Positions 7,992 to 16,921 of a stretch of 64,000 bases of DNA are shown in pieces. A model generated the notes under the pieces. That model saw nothing but the letters and a program-made list of their open reading frames with translations, made no database searches and was not told the origin of the DNA. Each line of letters starts with the position of its first letter. The stretch's first letter is position 1. Source of the DNA: Sphingobacteriales bacterium 46-32 (GTDB lineage Bacteria; Bacteroidota; Bacteroidia; Chitinophagales; Chitinophagaceae); the NCBI GenBank assembly GCA_001898485.1, contig MKTY01000020.1, forward strand, positions 124,001 through 188,000. The letters are read 5' to 3'. The position numbers were made by a program, and so were the translations under genes.

Positions 7992-9665
7992 TTATTTTAT
8001 CGATACCAGGTATCCCTCGTTGTTCAGCAAAATATTTCTGTCACAATCTTCGGCCAGATCCCCTTGAGCAGATGTGATAAAAACAGTAGCCCCCTTACGC
8101 ATACGGATATAATTAATCATGTTTCTGCGGTAGGGTTCTGAAAGATGCTCAAAGGGTTCTTCGAGCAATAGCAGGCGGTGCTCACCCAGTAAAGCCCGGA
8201 TAAGTAATATATTTTTCCGCACTTTTGCGGGTAGTTTGAAGCCTACAGGCATCAATAGCGTATCAAAACCATTTTTGCTGTTGCGCACAAATTCAATAAG
8301 CCCCGACAACTCACATAAGTGCTCTACCTCCGACTGCTGTATTGCCTCATTGCCCATAGTCAGATTGTTCCACAACGTGTCTTCAAAAATATCCTGCGAC
8401 CCCAGCAATATACCCGTACTACGGCGCAGGCTTTCGGTCTGATAATTGGCAAGTGGTATGGAATCAAGTAAAATGCTGCCGGAATAATTTCTGAATGCAC
8501 CGGTGAGTAAGCGCAGCAGGGTTGATTTACCAGCCCCGGACTGACCGCTTACAAGTACCATTTGACCAGGTTCCGCCACAAAACTGATATTATTAAGAAC
8601 GGGTGAATATGAACCATATCCGAAAGTCACTTTTTCAAACACTACGGCCACTCCATCGTGTTTTGCCGGTAGCGGCAGATTACCACTTGTTTCCACTTCG
8701 GCTTCGGTAACAGCACTTAGTTTTTCGACCGACACCAGCGAATCATAAATAGTATCAAGATTGGTAATGATCTTTTCAATGGAAGCTATTATGGCAATAA
8801 TTACAATATCAGCAGCTATAAACTGTCCCACATTGATCTGTTGATTCACCAACAAATAGGAGCCTATAATAAGCATGGCTGCTATAATGAGTATTTTAAA
8901 AGAGATGAGACTCCAAAACTGGATAAGGAGAATTTTAAAATGACTCGTTTGGGAATCAAGGTACTGGCTCACGAGCCCGTCCGTTTTTCGCATATGAAGC
9001 GAGGTTCCTTTTGTATACTTGAAGGTTTTGACAGATCTGGCTATCTCCTGCAGCCAGGCAGCAACTCCATATTTATACGAGCTGGCCTTAAGCGCCGTTT
9101 GAAGCCCGCGGGGCGATGAGAAACGTATAATCGATAGTACGATTACAATCAATACCAGACCAAAGGCAATAAAAATGGGATGATAAAATGAAAGTAAAAT
9201 CAGCCCCAGCACTACCTGTATGGTTGCCGCCGGCAAATCAATCAGCAATTTATCAATTCCTTTCTGAAGTGATACACTATCAAAATAGCGATTCACCATT
9301 TCAGGAAGATAATAATTATCGAGCCGCTCTATATCCAGCCGCGGAATACGGTCACTGTACTCCAGCGAATAGCGGACAAACAGTTTTTGCTTGACTTTCT
9401 CAATTACCTGAAGCTGGCGAACCTGCAGTAATCCATTGAGAAAAACACCAAATACGACCAGGCCTATCAGTACCACAATAGAAGTAGACAAGCGCCCGGC
9501 CAGTACAAAATTTATGATAGATTGTATGCCCAGCGGCAGAGACAACTGCACCAAACCTGCCAGCAAGGCAAATACATAGGCATTGCCAATATCTTTCTTA
9601 TCCAGCAGCAACAGCCGGTTTAACCGGGCCAGTGCTTTTACAAATGAACTATCCTGATTTACCAT
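7992..9665 (-). CDS. ABC half-transporter with a degenerate nucleotide-binding domain
   Basis: This 557-residue protein has a type-I exporter membrane domain (hydrophobic segments at about 30-55, 61-80, 145-182 and 250-300) fused to an ATPase domain (about 335-557). There is no N-terminal C39 peptidase. Walker A is intact (GQSGAGKST, 374-382) and the Q-loop has Gln424. The LSGGQ signature is replaced by LPAKVRK (478-484). The Walker B Asp is Glu (LLLLEEP, Glu502, with the following Glu503 kept). The H-loop His is replaced by Ser (ITSAQ, Ser532). It is first in the operon before the HlyD and TolC genes, divergent from the TetR gene. Confidence 0.85.
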   Translation of the reverse strand: MVNQDSSFVKALARLNRLLLLDKKDIGNAYVFALLAGLVQLSLPLGIQSIINFVLAGRLSTSIVVLIGLVVFGVFLNGLLQVRQLQVIEKVKQKLFVRYSLEYSDRIPRLDIERLDNYYLPEMVNRYFDSVSLQKGIDKLLIDLPAATIQVVLGLILLSFYHPIFIAFGLVLIVIVLSIIRFSSPRGLQTALKASSYKYGVAAWLQEIARSVKTFKYTKGTSLHMRKTDGLVSQYLDSQTSHFKILLIQFWSLISFKILIIAAMLIIGSYLLVNQQINVGQFIAADIVIIAIIASIEKIITNLDTIYDSLVSVEKLSAVTEAEVETSGNLPLPAKHDGVAVVFEKVTFGYGSYSPVLNNISFVAEPGQMVLVSGQSGAGKSTLLRLLTGAFRNYSGSILLDSIPLANYQTESLRRSTGILLGSQDIFEDTLWNNLTMGNEAIQQSEVEHLCELSGLIEFVRNSKNGFDTLLMPVGFKLPAKVRKNILLIRALLGEHRLLLLEEPFEHLSEPYRRNMINYIRMRKGATVFITSAQGDLAEDCDRNILLNNEGYLVSIK

Positions 9666-9719
9666 ATCACCTATTCTGAATTATTACACCAGGTAACCAG
9701 AAAATCCTGCCTGGTTATA

Positions 9720-9727
9720 CAAATATA
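9720..9727 (-). promoter_or_regulatory. Bacteroidota -7 element of the ABC/HlyD/TolC operon
   Basis: The minus strand reads TATATTTG, a full match to the Bacteroidota TAnnTTTG -7 element. It lies 54 bp upstream of the ABC gene start. The -33 position, about 20 bp further upstream, falls inside the 9744-9760 palindrome, and no TTTG is seen there. Confidence 0.5.
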
Positions 9728-9743
9728 AACAAGCTTTCACATA

Positions 9744-9760
9744 TGATAGTATTACTATCA
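9744..9760. promoter_or_regulatory. 17-bp palindrome between the TetR gene and the exporter operon (probable TetR operator)
   Basis: TGATAGTA-T-TACTATCA is a perfect 8+1+8 palindrome in the 152-bp divergent intergenic region. It covers the expected -33 region of the exporter promoter and lies about 58 bp upstream of the TetR start codon. A site like this between a TetR gene and a divergent efflux operon is the classic autoregulated arrangement, so binding by the adjacent TetR is the natural reading. Confidence 0.65.
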
Positions 9761-9817
9761 CATTAAATAGTTATTAAACTTTTGTTGAAAGTTGTAATTT
9801 CGCTTCGATTATCAGAT

Positions 9818-10513
9818 ATGGAACTTCAGCTTCAAATCAAAATGAATCCCAAGCTCTTCCTGCGTGACCCGGAGCAGTCGGTTCTCGGAAGAAGTATTAT
9901 CCAACATAGTATCAACATGATACACAAGATTGGTTTTGAAGACTTTACATTCAAAAAACTGGCACAGGAAATAGGTACTACTGAGGCAAGTATCTATCGG
10001 TATTTTGAAAATAAGCACCGCCTGCTTACCTATCTCCTTGCCTGGTTGTGGACCTGGATGGAATACCAGTTGGTTTACCATACCAACAATGTACCATCAC
10101 CCGAAGCACGTATACGCTTAATCCTGAAATTGCTGACCTTCCAACTGCCCGACCTGTTCACTTTTCAGCATATCGACAGAAGCCGGTTATTTCAGATTGC
10201 CATCATGGAAGGCAGCAAGCCTTATCTGACCAAACACGTTACGGAAGACAACAAAAACCATCTGTTCAAGCCCTACAAAGATCTTTGTGCACGCATCGCG
10301 GGTATTTTTATAGAATATAATCCCGATTATCCTTATCCGCGCTCCTTATCCAGCACCCTCCTCGAAATGGTGCATTATCAGTATTTTTTCCGCAACAACC
10401 TGCCCTCCCTTACCGATTTCGGAAAAGACAAGGATTACTCCGGTGTAAACCGATTTCTGGAACACCTAATATTTAGTGCATTAAAAAACAAGGGTACCCT
10501 TTCCAAAAAATAG
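9818..10513 (+). CDS. TetR/AcrR-family transcriptional regulator
   Basis: This is a 231-residue regulator when started at ATG 9818; the frame is also open to a TTG at 9782. A TetR helix-turn-helix lies in the first 80 residues (FEDFTFKKLAQEIGTTEASIYRYFENK, split as FTFKKLAQEIG and TTEASIYRYF). An all-helical ligand domain follows. The initial MELQLQIKMNPKLFLRDP resembles related Bacteroidota regulators, which supports the ATG start. It is divergent from the ABC/HlyD/TolC operon and is the likely repressor of that operon through the 9744-9760 palindrome. The ligand is unknown. The RND operon downstream on the same strand could also be in its reach. Confidence 0.85.
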   Translation: MELQLQIKMNPKLFLRDPEQSVLGRSIIQHSINMIHKIGFEDFTFKKLAQEIGTTEASIYRYFENKHRLLTYLLAWLWTWMEYQLVYHTNNVPSPEARIRLILKLLTFQLPDLFTFQHIDRSRLFQIAIMEGSKPYLTKHVTEDNKNHLFKPYKDLCARIAGIFIEYNPDYPYPRSLSSTLLEMVHYQYFFRNNLPSLTDFGKDKDYSGVNRFLEHLIFSALKNKGTLSKK

Positions 10514-10580
10514 ATACCCTGCACCATCTGAAGCTAAATGCCCGCACAGACGCATTATTGTAATGCGCGAATGGCTGCAA

Positions 10581-10596
10581 CGTGATCATTGTCACA
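10581..10596. promoter_or_regulatory. Crp/Fnr-family-like site upstream of the RND efflux operon
   Basis: CGTGA-N6-TCACA matches the Crp-family consensus TGTGA-N6-TCACA at nine of ten positions. It lies about 98 bp upstream of the TolC start and 70 bp upstream of a candidate -7 element, a normal activator position. A single match of this kind can arise by chance, and no Crp-family gene is present in the window. Confidence 0.35.
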
Positions 10597-10650
10597 CAAA
10601 CAGGGCTTAGTTTCGTAACTACTGTCACCAAAATTCATTAACAGCACAAA

Positions 10651-10658
10651 TAGTTTTG
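10651..10658 (+). promoter_or_regulatory. Candidate -7 element of the RND efflux operon
   Basis: TAGTTTTG matches the Bacteroidota TAnnTTTG -7 motif and ends 20 bp before the TolC start codon, giving a short leader. A convincing -33 TTTG is missing, so an activator such as the upstream Crp-like site would make sense. Confidence 0.35.
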
Positions 10659-10678
10659 CTCCTGCAAATAAAGACAGG

Positions 10679-11974
10679 ATGAAAAAACTAAGCTTGTTAT
10701 GTGCCAGTGCCCTCTACTCCTTCTTCGGTCTGGCTCAAACACCTCTCAAACTGGAAGATGCGATTAAGCGGGCTACGGATAGCAGTCGTCAATTGCAGTT
10801 ATCGGCCAATGAACTGCAAACAGCCAAAGCCCGCTATAAACAAACCGATGCCATTTTCCTGCCTCGTGTGGGCCTGGAATACAATGCCCTCGTAACTGAC
10901 AATCCTTTGAATGCTTTCGGGTTCAAACTGCAGCAGAGCGGGATCACACAAAATGATTTCATGCCCAGCCTGCTCAACAATCCCAAAGCCACGGGCAACT
11001 TTTCCACCATGGCTACCCTTATGCAACCTATTTATAATGCAGATTTACTGGCCATGCGCGATGCTGCCCGCAAACAGATAGAAGCATCCCAATATCAGCA
11101 GCAACGCACAAGAGACTATGTGCAGCTGATGACAGAAATGGAATACTTGCAATTGCAGCTTTCGTACGAAATGGCGACCGTGAGCGATGAGGCCATCACA
11201 ACCCTTCAGGCCATTTACAAATGGACAAAAGACCGCTACGATCAGGGCTATGTACAAAAATCGGATCTGCTTAATGTAGAAGTGCAGCTAAAGTCTGCTC
11301 AGACTCAAAAAGCAGCAGCCGAATCGGCCATACAGGAGCATTCCGATAACCTCAGCCTGCTGATGCGGCAACCTGCCGGCACACGTTACCAACCAGATAT
11401 ACTGCAGCTGAACTATGCCACACAGGGGAAAAAGGCATTGTCCGACAACCGTGCCGATTTCAAAGCCTTTCGTACGGCTATTGCTGCTTACGACGACATG
11501 ATAAAGAGTACACGCCGAAGCATCATTCCTAAGATCAATGGATTTGCTTCCTACCAGCTGAATGACAAAAATGCACTTGGATTCGGCAACGGCTCATACC
11601 TCGCCGGCCTGCGCCTGTCATGGAATATTTTCCAGGGAAATGAGGTACGTAATAAAGTCACCACCCAGACACTGGAACAGGAAAAAATCAGACTGCAGCT
11701 TACGCAACAAAAAGAACAGGACGATAAAGCACTTGCAAAAGCTTATCTGCAGTTAAAGGATGCCGACTTTCAACTCAGCCAGTATCAGCTGGCCAGTGAG
11801 CAGGCGGCCGAAGCACTCTCTATTCTTCAAAACCGCTATAACCAGGGATTGGCGGGTACTACTGATATACTAATGGCGCAAACGCAGCTGGCTCAGCAAA
11901 AGCTTTATTATAAACAGGCAGTGATGATGCACAACAGTACACTTGCCTATATCCATTTCTTAACAGCTGAATAA
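10679..11974 (+). CDS. TolC-family outer membrane efflux protein (RND system)
   Basis: This 431-residue protein has a 20-residue signal peptide ending GLAQ and two TolC-type helical/beta repeats. Each repeat has the pattern of long Gln/Ala-rich helices (for example RYDQGYVQKSDLLNVEVQLK, and near the C-terminus RYNQGLAGTTDILMAQTQLA). It forms the outer-membrane channel of the tripartite pump encoded with the following adaptor and RND permease, which starts 1.2 kb downstream. It is the first gene of a five-gene operon reaching 16877. The substrate class is unknown. Confidence 0.88.
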   Translation: MKKLSLLCASALYSFFGLAQTPLKLEDAIKRATDSSRQLQLSANELQTAKARYKQTDAIFLPRVGLEYNALVTDNPLNAFGFKLQQSGITQNDFMPSLLNNPKATGNFSTMATLMQPIYNADLLAMRDAARKQIEASQYQQQRTRDYVQLMTEMEYLQLQLSYEMATVSDEAITTLQAIYKWTKDRYDQGYVQKSDLLNVEVQLKSAQTQKAAAESAIQEHSDNLSLLMRQPAGTRYQPDILQLNYATQGKKALSDNRADFKAFRTAIAAYDDMIKSTRRSIIPKINGFASYQLNDKNALGFGNGSYLAGLRLSWNIFQGNEVRNKVTTQTLEQEKIRLQLTQQKEQDDKALAKAYLQLKDADFQLSQYQLASEQAAEALSILQNRYNQGLAGTTDILMAQTQLAQQKLYYKQAVMMHNSTLAYIHFLTAE

Positions 11975-12003
11975 ACTCTTTCACCTACAAAAATAGTACA
12001 GAC

Positions 12004-13095
12004 ATGAAGCTCAGACATTTCGCATATACCCTGCCACTGGCGGCCATACTCGCCTCCTGCGGCGGTTCTAAAAAAGAAAAAGAAACAGGCAGTACAGCGG
12101 CTATTACCGTCAGCATTGCCAAAGCCGGCATTATCGCTGACAACAACCTGCTGCAGGTGAGCGGACAATTGGTTGCCAACCAGTCGGCCGCCATCAGTAC
12201 CCGCATAATGGGTTATATCACGCAAATGCCTGTAAAGATTGGCGATAATGTGAAAGCAGGTCAATTACTGTTTGCAGTAAAATCAACAGACATACAGGCC
12301 AAAGACGGACAGGTAGCTGCTTCGATAGCGCAAGCTGAGGCAGCTCTGGCCAATGCCAAAAAAGACTATGATCGCTTTGTCATACTCCGTCAGCAAAACA
12401 GCGCCACCGATAAAGAACTGGAAAACGTAACACTGCAATACCGTGCTGCACAGGCACAGGTGCAGGCAGCTCATCAAATGCGTAATGAAGTAAATGCAAA
12501 CCTGGCATATGCCAATGTCACCGCTCCTTTTAGCGGCACTATCACCCAAAAAATGATGGAAGCAGGCAGTATGGCAAGCCCGGGCATGCCGGTGTTAATG
12601 CTGGAAAGCTCCGGCACGCTGCAGGCAAATATCCTGCTCACCGACGAGCAGGTGGCGCTTGTTCATAAGGGCCTGGAAGTAACTGTACTGGCTACGCCCA
12701 ATGATGCTTCGAAAAACAACATCACGGTACAGGGAAAAATCGCGGAGATAAGTCAGTCGTCGGTAGGAACCGGCGGCCAGTATCTGGCAAAAATCGACCT
12801 CCGCAGTCACGAAGGCCTTCTGTCAGGCATGTATGTACATGTGCAGATACCAGTGAATGGAAAGAATATAACTACAGCAGGCCCTGTTCGCATACCGGTA
12901 CAAAGCCTGGTAAAACAGGGTGATCTGACTGGCGTGTACACGATTGCAGCCGGCAATAAAGCCCTGCTGCGCTGGCTCCGTACAGGTGCAGTAAATAATG
13001 GACAGGTAGAAGTGCTGGCTGGCCTGAGCAATGGAGAAACATATATCAGCGATTCAGATAGCCGGTTATATAACGGTGCAACTGTAAAATATTAA
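12004..13095 (+). CDS. RND efflux periplasmic adaptor lipoprotein
   Basis: This 363-residue membrane-fusion protein carries a lipobox LASC, so Cys19 would be lipidated and anchor it to the inner membrane. The order is a lipoyl half (about 60-95), an alpha-hairpin with DKELENVTLQYRAAQAQVQ, the second lipoyl half with NVTAPFSGTITQKMMEAGSM, then beta-barrel and membrane-proximal domains. It sits 29 bp after the TolC gene and 54 bp before the RND permease, consistent with one transcript. It couples the RND pump to the TolC channel. Confidence 0.9.
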   Translation: MKLRHFAYTLPLAAILASCGGSKKEKETGSTAAITVSIAKAGIIADNNLLQVSGQLVANQSAAISTRIMGYITQMPVKIGDNVKAGQLLFAVKSTDIQAKDGQVAASIAQAEAALANAKKDYDRFVILRQQNSATDKELENVTLQYRAAQAQVQAAHQMRNEVNANLAYANVTAPFSGTITQKMMEAGSMASPGMPVLMLESSGTLQANILLTDEQVALVHKGLEVTVLATPNDASKNNITVQGKIAEISQSSVGTGGQYLAKIDLRSHEGLLSGMYVHVQIPVNGKNITTAGPVRIPVQSLVKQGDLTGVYTIAAGNKALLRWLRTGAVNNGQVEVLAGLSNGETYISDSDSRLYNGATVKY

Positions 13096-13149
13096 TCACG
13101 CTGTCCTGTTTGTTTTAATCAATCAGAAAAGGCATTTAAGAAATAGTTT

Positions 13150-16100
13150 ATGGAAAATGGATTTTCAGGAAAAATTGCCAACGCATTTATCCGCTCCCGG
13201 CTTACAATTCTGCTGATGATAGCGGGGCTCTTGCTGGGCGCGTATAGTATATTCATGATCCCGCGTGAAGAAGAGCCGCAGATTAAGGTACCGATGATAG
13301 ATATCTTCATCGGGTACCCCGGTGCTTCTCCCAAAGAGGTGGAGAATCGTGTATCTGCCCCCATGGAAAAGATCATTTCCAATATCAGGGGCGTGGAGCA
13401 TGTATACTCTACTTCTATGAACGGACAGGCCATGCTGATCGTACAGTTTAAAGTAGGCGAAGACATCGAACGCTCGCAGGTAAAACTGTATACAGAACTC
13501 ATGAAGCATCTCGATCAGATGCCACAGGGAGCTACCACACCGCTCATCAAGTCACGTGGCATTGATGATGTACCCATTTTTGCGCTCACCCTATGGAGCC
13601 AGCAGTACTCTGGTGCGGAACTGCGCAAAATCGCGCAGCAGACAGGAGCTGAGCTGAAAAAAATTCAGGACGTTTCTACCGTGAATGTAACGGGCGGCCA
13701 AAGTCTTGAACTGCAGGTGATACTGGATAAGGAAAGGATGCGCGCACTACAGGTTGACCTGAGTTCGCTGCAACAGCAGATTCAGGCCCAGAATGTACAA
13801 ATGCCGGCCGGCGAATTGCTGATGCAGGACACTTCTTTCGTTGTAAAGACTGGCAGCTTTTTGCAGTCCGCCGATGATCTGGAAAACCTTGTAGTAGGCA
13901 CCAATGGACAGCAACCGGTTTTTCTAAAACAGGTTGCACGTGTAAAAGAAGCGTACGAAACGCCACGTCAATATGTGAGTTTTGGCTATGGCAAAGCATC
14001 AGTAGCTGAGCAGCAAAAATTTCCTTCTGCCTATCCGGCTGTCACTCTTTCTGTTTGCAAAAAATCGGGTGCCGATGCCATGGCACTCACCAAACTGATC
14101 GAAAAAAGACTGGATGGATTGCACAAAACCTTAATTCCGGACGAAGTTCAAACGACCATCACACGCAACAGCGGCGAGTCCGCCTCTGAAAAGGTTTCCG
14201 AACTGTTGTTGCACTTAGCGATTGCCATCGTAGCTGTTACCGCATTTGTAATGCTGGCCATGGGCTGGCGCGGTGGCATGGTGGTATTCCTTTCCGTACC
14301 GGTCACTTTTGCACTTACCCTGGTGGCTTATTATTTCCTCGATTATACACTTAATCGCATCACGCTGTTTGCGCTTGTATTTATAGTAGGTATCGTGGTA
14401 GATGACTCAATCATTATTGCGGAAAATATGCACCGGCATTTTAAACTGAAAAAACTACCTTTTTTACAGGCAGCTATATTTTCCATTAATGAAGTAGGTA
14501 ATCCCACCATACTGGCCACATTCACGGTGATGGCAGCCGTATTTCCTATGGCATTTGTAAGCGGTATGATGGGCCCCTATATGAGCCCAATGCCCATTGG
14601 CGCAGCTGTTGCCATGCTTTTGTCGCTGATAGTGGCACTTACACTTACTCCCTACCTGGGCTATATTTTCCTGCGTGAAAAGGAAAAAGCCGGAGCTAAA
14701 CATAAAAAGGGTACTGTACTGGAAGAAACAATGATCTATAAACTCTACCGCAGGATTATTGAGCCTATGCTCAACAACCGCGCCCGCCGCTGGGGTTTTA
14801 TGATCACCACCACAGTGATACTGCTGGCCAGCTTCGTATTGTTTTATACAAAATCGGTGGGCGTGAAAATGCTGCCATTCGACAATAAAAATGAATTTCA
14901 GGTAGTAATCGACATGCCCGAAGGCGCCACTCTGGAACGCACACAGGCCGTGACGATGGAGATAGCAGCTTATCTGTCTACACAACCAATGGTGCGCAAC
15001 TTCCAGACCTATGCCGGCACTTCCTCTCCTATTACCTTCAGCGGACTGGTACGTCATTACGATATGCGCCAGAGCAGTCATACAGCCGATATACAGGTAA
15101 ATCTGGTTGACAAAAAAGATCGCTCTATCCAGAGCCATGCTATCACCCGCAATATGCGCGGCCCTATACAGGATATAGCCGCCAGATTCGGTGCAATTGT
15201 TTCGCTGGTAGAAGTATCGCCTGGTCCTCCTGTGCGATCTACACTCGTAGCAGAAATCTATGGCCCCAATGAAGCAGAGCAACAAAAAGTAGCCCTGCAG
15301 GTAAAGAACCTGCTGGCTCAAACTCCCGATGTGGTAGATCTTGACTGGAGTATTGAAGCACCGCAGCCGGAGTATCAGTTTGTTGTAGACCGTGAAAAAG
15401 CCATGCGCAATGGCATTGCTCCTGCCCAGGTGGCAATGGCTGCTCATGGTATGCTGTCCGGGATAAATGCCGGTATACTGCACAAACCCGAAGCTTTTGA
15501 ACCAGAAAATATCCGGCTCAAAGTCCCCGATACCAGTCTCACCAGCTTGCAGGCTATCAATAACCTGCCCGTAAAAGGACAAATGGGCAACCAGGTATTG
15601 CTGGGCCAGTTGGGACAATGGCAGCGCAACACCGTAGCCCAAAGCATCAACCGTAAAGATCAGAAAAGAGTCATCTACCTCACCGCAGATATGGCCGGCA
15701 AATTGGAAAGTCCTATCTATGCCATCACAGCTGTTTCTGATAAACTAAAAAGCATTCAGCTACCTGCAGGCTATCAGCTCAATGAGGAATATACCCATGC
15801 GCCGGAAACAGAAGATGATTATACGGTGAAATGGGATGGCGAATGGCAAATCACCTTTGAAGTATTCCGCGACCTCGGCGCTGCCTTTGGCGCAGTCCTC
15901 ATCATTATTTATATCCTGATTGTAGGCTGGTTCCAGAATTTCAAGGTGCCGCTGGTGATGCTGTCGGCCATTCCATTGTCGCTGATCGGTATCATCCTGG
16001 GCCACTGGGCCATGGGGGCTTATTTTACCGCTACCTCTATGATTGGATTTATTGCGCTCGCGGGTGTGATGGTGCGTAATTCCATCCTGCTGATTGACTT

Positions 16101-16350
16101 TATTGATATCCGGTTGAAAGAAGGCGCTTCGCTGAAGAATGCCATTATCGAAGCAGGTGCGGTACGTACGATGCCTATCCTGCTCACAGCCGGTGCGGTG
16201 GTTCTGGGTGCCGTTATCATCCTCACCGATCCGGTCTTTCAGGGTCTGGCCATCTCGCTGATGGGCGGCACAGTCACCTCCACCTTCCTTACGCTGGTGG
16301 TGGTACCATTACTTTACTTTAAAATGCTCCGAAAAAAATATAAAGCCTAA
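13150..16350 (+). CDS. RND efflux transporter permease (AcrB/MexB-like superfamily)
   Basis: This 1066-residue proton-driven inner-membrane pump is full length. It has two homologous halves, each with one helix, a large periplasmic loop and a cluster of helices. The TM4 proton-relay pair is present in VGIVVDDSIIIAENMHRH. The equivalent of the TM10 Lys of AcrB is Arg in VMVRNSILLIDF. The repeated PMVMSAIPLSLIG-like and EAGAVRTMPILLTAGAVVLG stretches are characteristic. The long aromatic-poor pore loops do not identify a substrate. A P-II-like gene directly downstream resembles arrangements seen beside metal or multidrug RND pumps. Confidence 0.92.
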   Translation: MENGFSGKIANAFIRSRLTILLMIAGLLLGAYSIFMIPREEEPQIKVPMIDIFIGYPGASPKEVENRVSAPMEKIISNIRGVEHVYSTSMNGQAMLIVQFKVGEDIERSQVKLYTELMKHLDQMPQGATTPLIKSRGIDDVPIFALTLWSQQYSGAELRKIAQQTGAELKKIQDVSTVNVTGGQSLELQVILDKERMRALQVDLSSLQQQIQAQNVQMPAGELLMQDTSFVVKTGSFLQSADDLENLVVGTNGQQPVFLKQVARVKEAYETPRQYVSFGYGKASVAEQQKFPSAYPAVTLSVCKKSGADAMALTKLIEKRLDGLHKTLIPDEVQTTITRNSGESASEKVSELLLHLAIAIVAVTAFVMLAMGWRGGMVVFLSVPVTFALTLVAYYFLDYTLNRITLFALVFIVGIVVDDSIIIAENMHRHFKLKKLPFLQAAIFSINEVGNPTILATFTVMAAVFPMAFVSGMMGPYMSPMPIGAAVAMLLSLIVALTLTPYLGYIFLREKEKAGAKHKKGTVLEETMIYKLYRRIIEPMLNNRARRWGFMITTTVILLASFVLFYTKSVGVKMLPFDNKNEFQVVIDMPEGATLERTQAVTMEIAAYLSTQPMVRNFQTYAGTSSPITFSGLVRHYDMRQSSHTADIQVNLVDKKDRSIQSHAITRNMRGPIQDIAARFGAIVSLVEVSPGPPVRSTLVAEIYGPNEAEQQKVALQVKNLLAQTPDVVDLDWSIEAPQPEYQFVVDREKAMRNGIAPAQVAMAAHGMLSGINAGILHKPEAFEPENIRLKVPDTSLTSLQAINNLPVKGQMGNQVLLGQLGQWQRNTVAQSINRKDQKRVIYLTADMAGKLESPIYAITAVSDKLKSIQLPAGYQLNEEYTHAPETEDDYTVKWDGEWQITFEVFRDLGAAFGAVLIIIYILIVGWFQNFKVPLVMLSAIPLSLIGIILGHWAMGAYFTATSMIGFIALAGVMVRNSILLIDFIDIRLKEGASLKNAIIEAGAVRTMPILLTAGAVVLGAVIILTDPVFQGLAISLMGGTVTSTFLTLVVVPLLYFKMLRKKYKA

Positions 16351-16361
16351 ATGCTTATTGT

Positions 16362-16673
16362 ATGAAACTATTAATTGTAACCGCCATTCAGGAATGCCAG
16401 GAAGCAGTAGCTGGCATCTTTGACCGGAACGGCATAAAGAAATACAGTATTTCTAAAATACGCGGTGTGGACAATGAGAAAGAGTCAAATGAAATGTACA
16501 ATTGGTTTGGCAGCCCGCGTCACGAAGACCTGTTTAGCTCCATTATGCTATTCAGCTTTACTTCCGATTCTATTGCCCGGCAAACCCTCCAGGATCTGAC
16601 ACAATATAACCAACAGGAGCAACCCGCTTTTCCTGTAAGAGCGGTGATCCTTCCCGTAGAACAAACAACCTGA
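16362..16673 (+). CDS. Small P-II-like (DUF3240/CutA-type fold) protein of the RND operon
   Basis: This 103-residue soluble protein starts 11 bp after the RND gene. The pattern is beta-alpha-beta: MKLLIVTAIQECQEAVAGIFDRNGIKKYS forms the first strand and helix. A variable loop rich in Lys/Glu/Trp follows, and a last strand VRAVILPVEQ. This looks like the ferredoxin-like P-II/CutA fold found next to some CzcA-type pumps, where it is thought to monitor or modulate transport. No UTP- or AMP-ligation signature is visible. The fold assignment is by eye and the role is inferred from position. Confidence 0.55.
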   Translation: MKLLIVTAIQECQEAVAGIFDRNGIKKYSISKIRGVDNEKESNEMYNWFGSPRHEDLFSSIMLFSFTSDSIARQTLQDLTQYNQQEQPAFPVRAVILPVEQTT

Positions 16674-16688
16674 TATAATATATTCATT

Positions 16689-16877
16689 ATGACAAACGAA
16701 CACATCATTCGCGCTGTAGCGGGTACACTGGTACTGACCAGCCTGGCACTGGCTGTATACGTTAATCAAAACTGGCTTTGGTTAACGGCATTCGTAGGAC
16801 TCAATCTCTTACAGTCTTCTGTCTCTAAATGGTGCTTGCTGGAAACAATCCTTAAGAAAACAAGGGGAAACAGATAG
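16689..16877 (+). CDS. YgaP-type/DUF2892 small membrane protein
   Basis: This 62-residue protein has two hydrophobic helices (about 9-25 and 29-45). The ending FVGLNLLQSSVSKWCLLETILKK is typical of the YgaP transmembrane (DUF2892) domain, in which a Cys sits after a 'GxNxxQss' turn. In many bacteria this domain follows a rhodanese or appears in metal and sulfur stress operons. Here it is the last gene of the RND efflux operon, 15 bp after the P-II-like gene. Its role in efflux is unknown. Confidence 0.7.
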   Translation: MTNEHIIRAVAGTLVLTSLALAVYVNQNWLWLTAFVGLNLLQSSVSKWCLLETILKKTRGNR

Positions 16878-16921
16878 CCTTTGCGCCAAAGCAGGAGACC
16901 TATACCGCTATGTAAAAGCAA

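Noticed and set aside
14464-15642. Long open frame antisense to the RND permease gene
   Set aside because: It is the complement of a well-supported pump gene and has a Cys/His/Tyr-rich composition with no domain.
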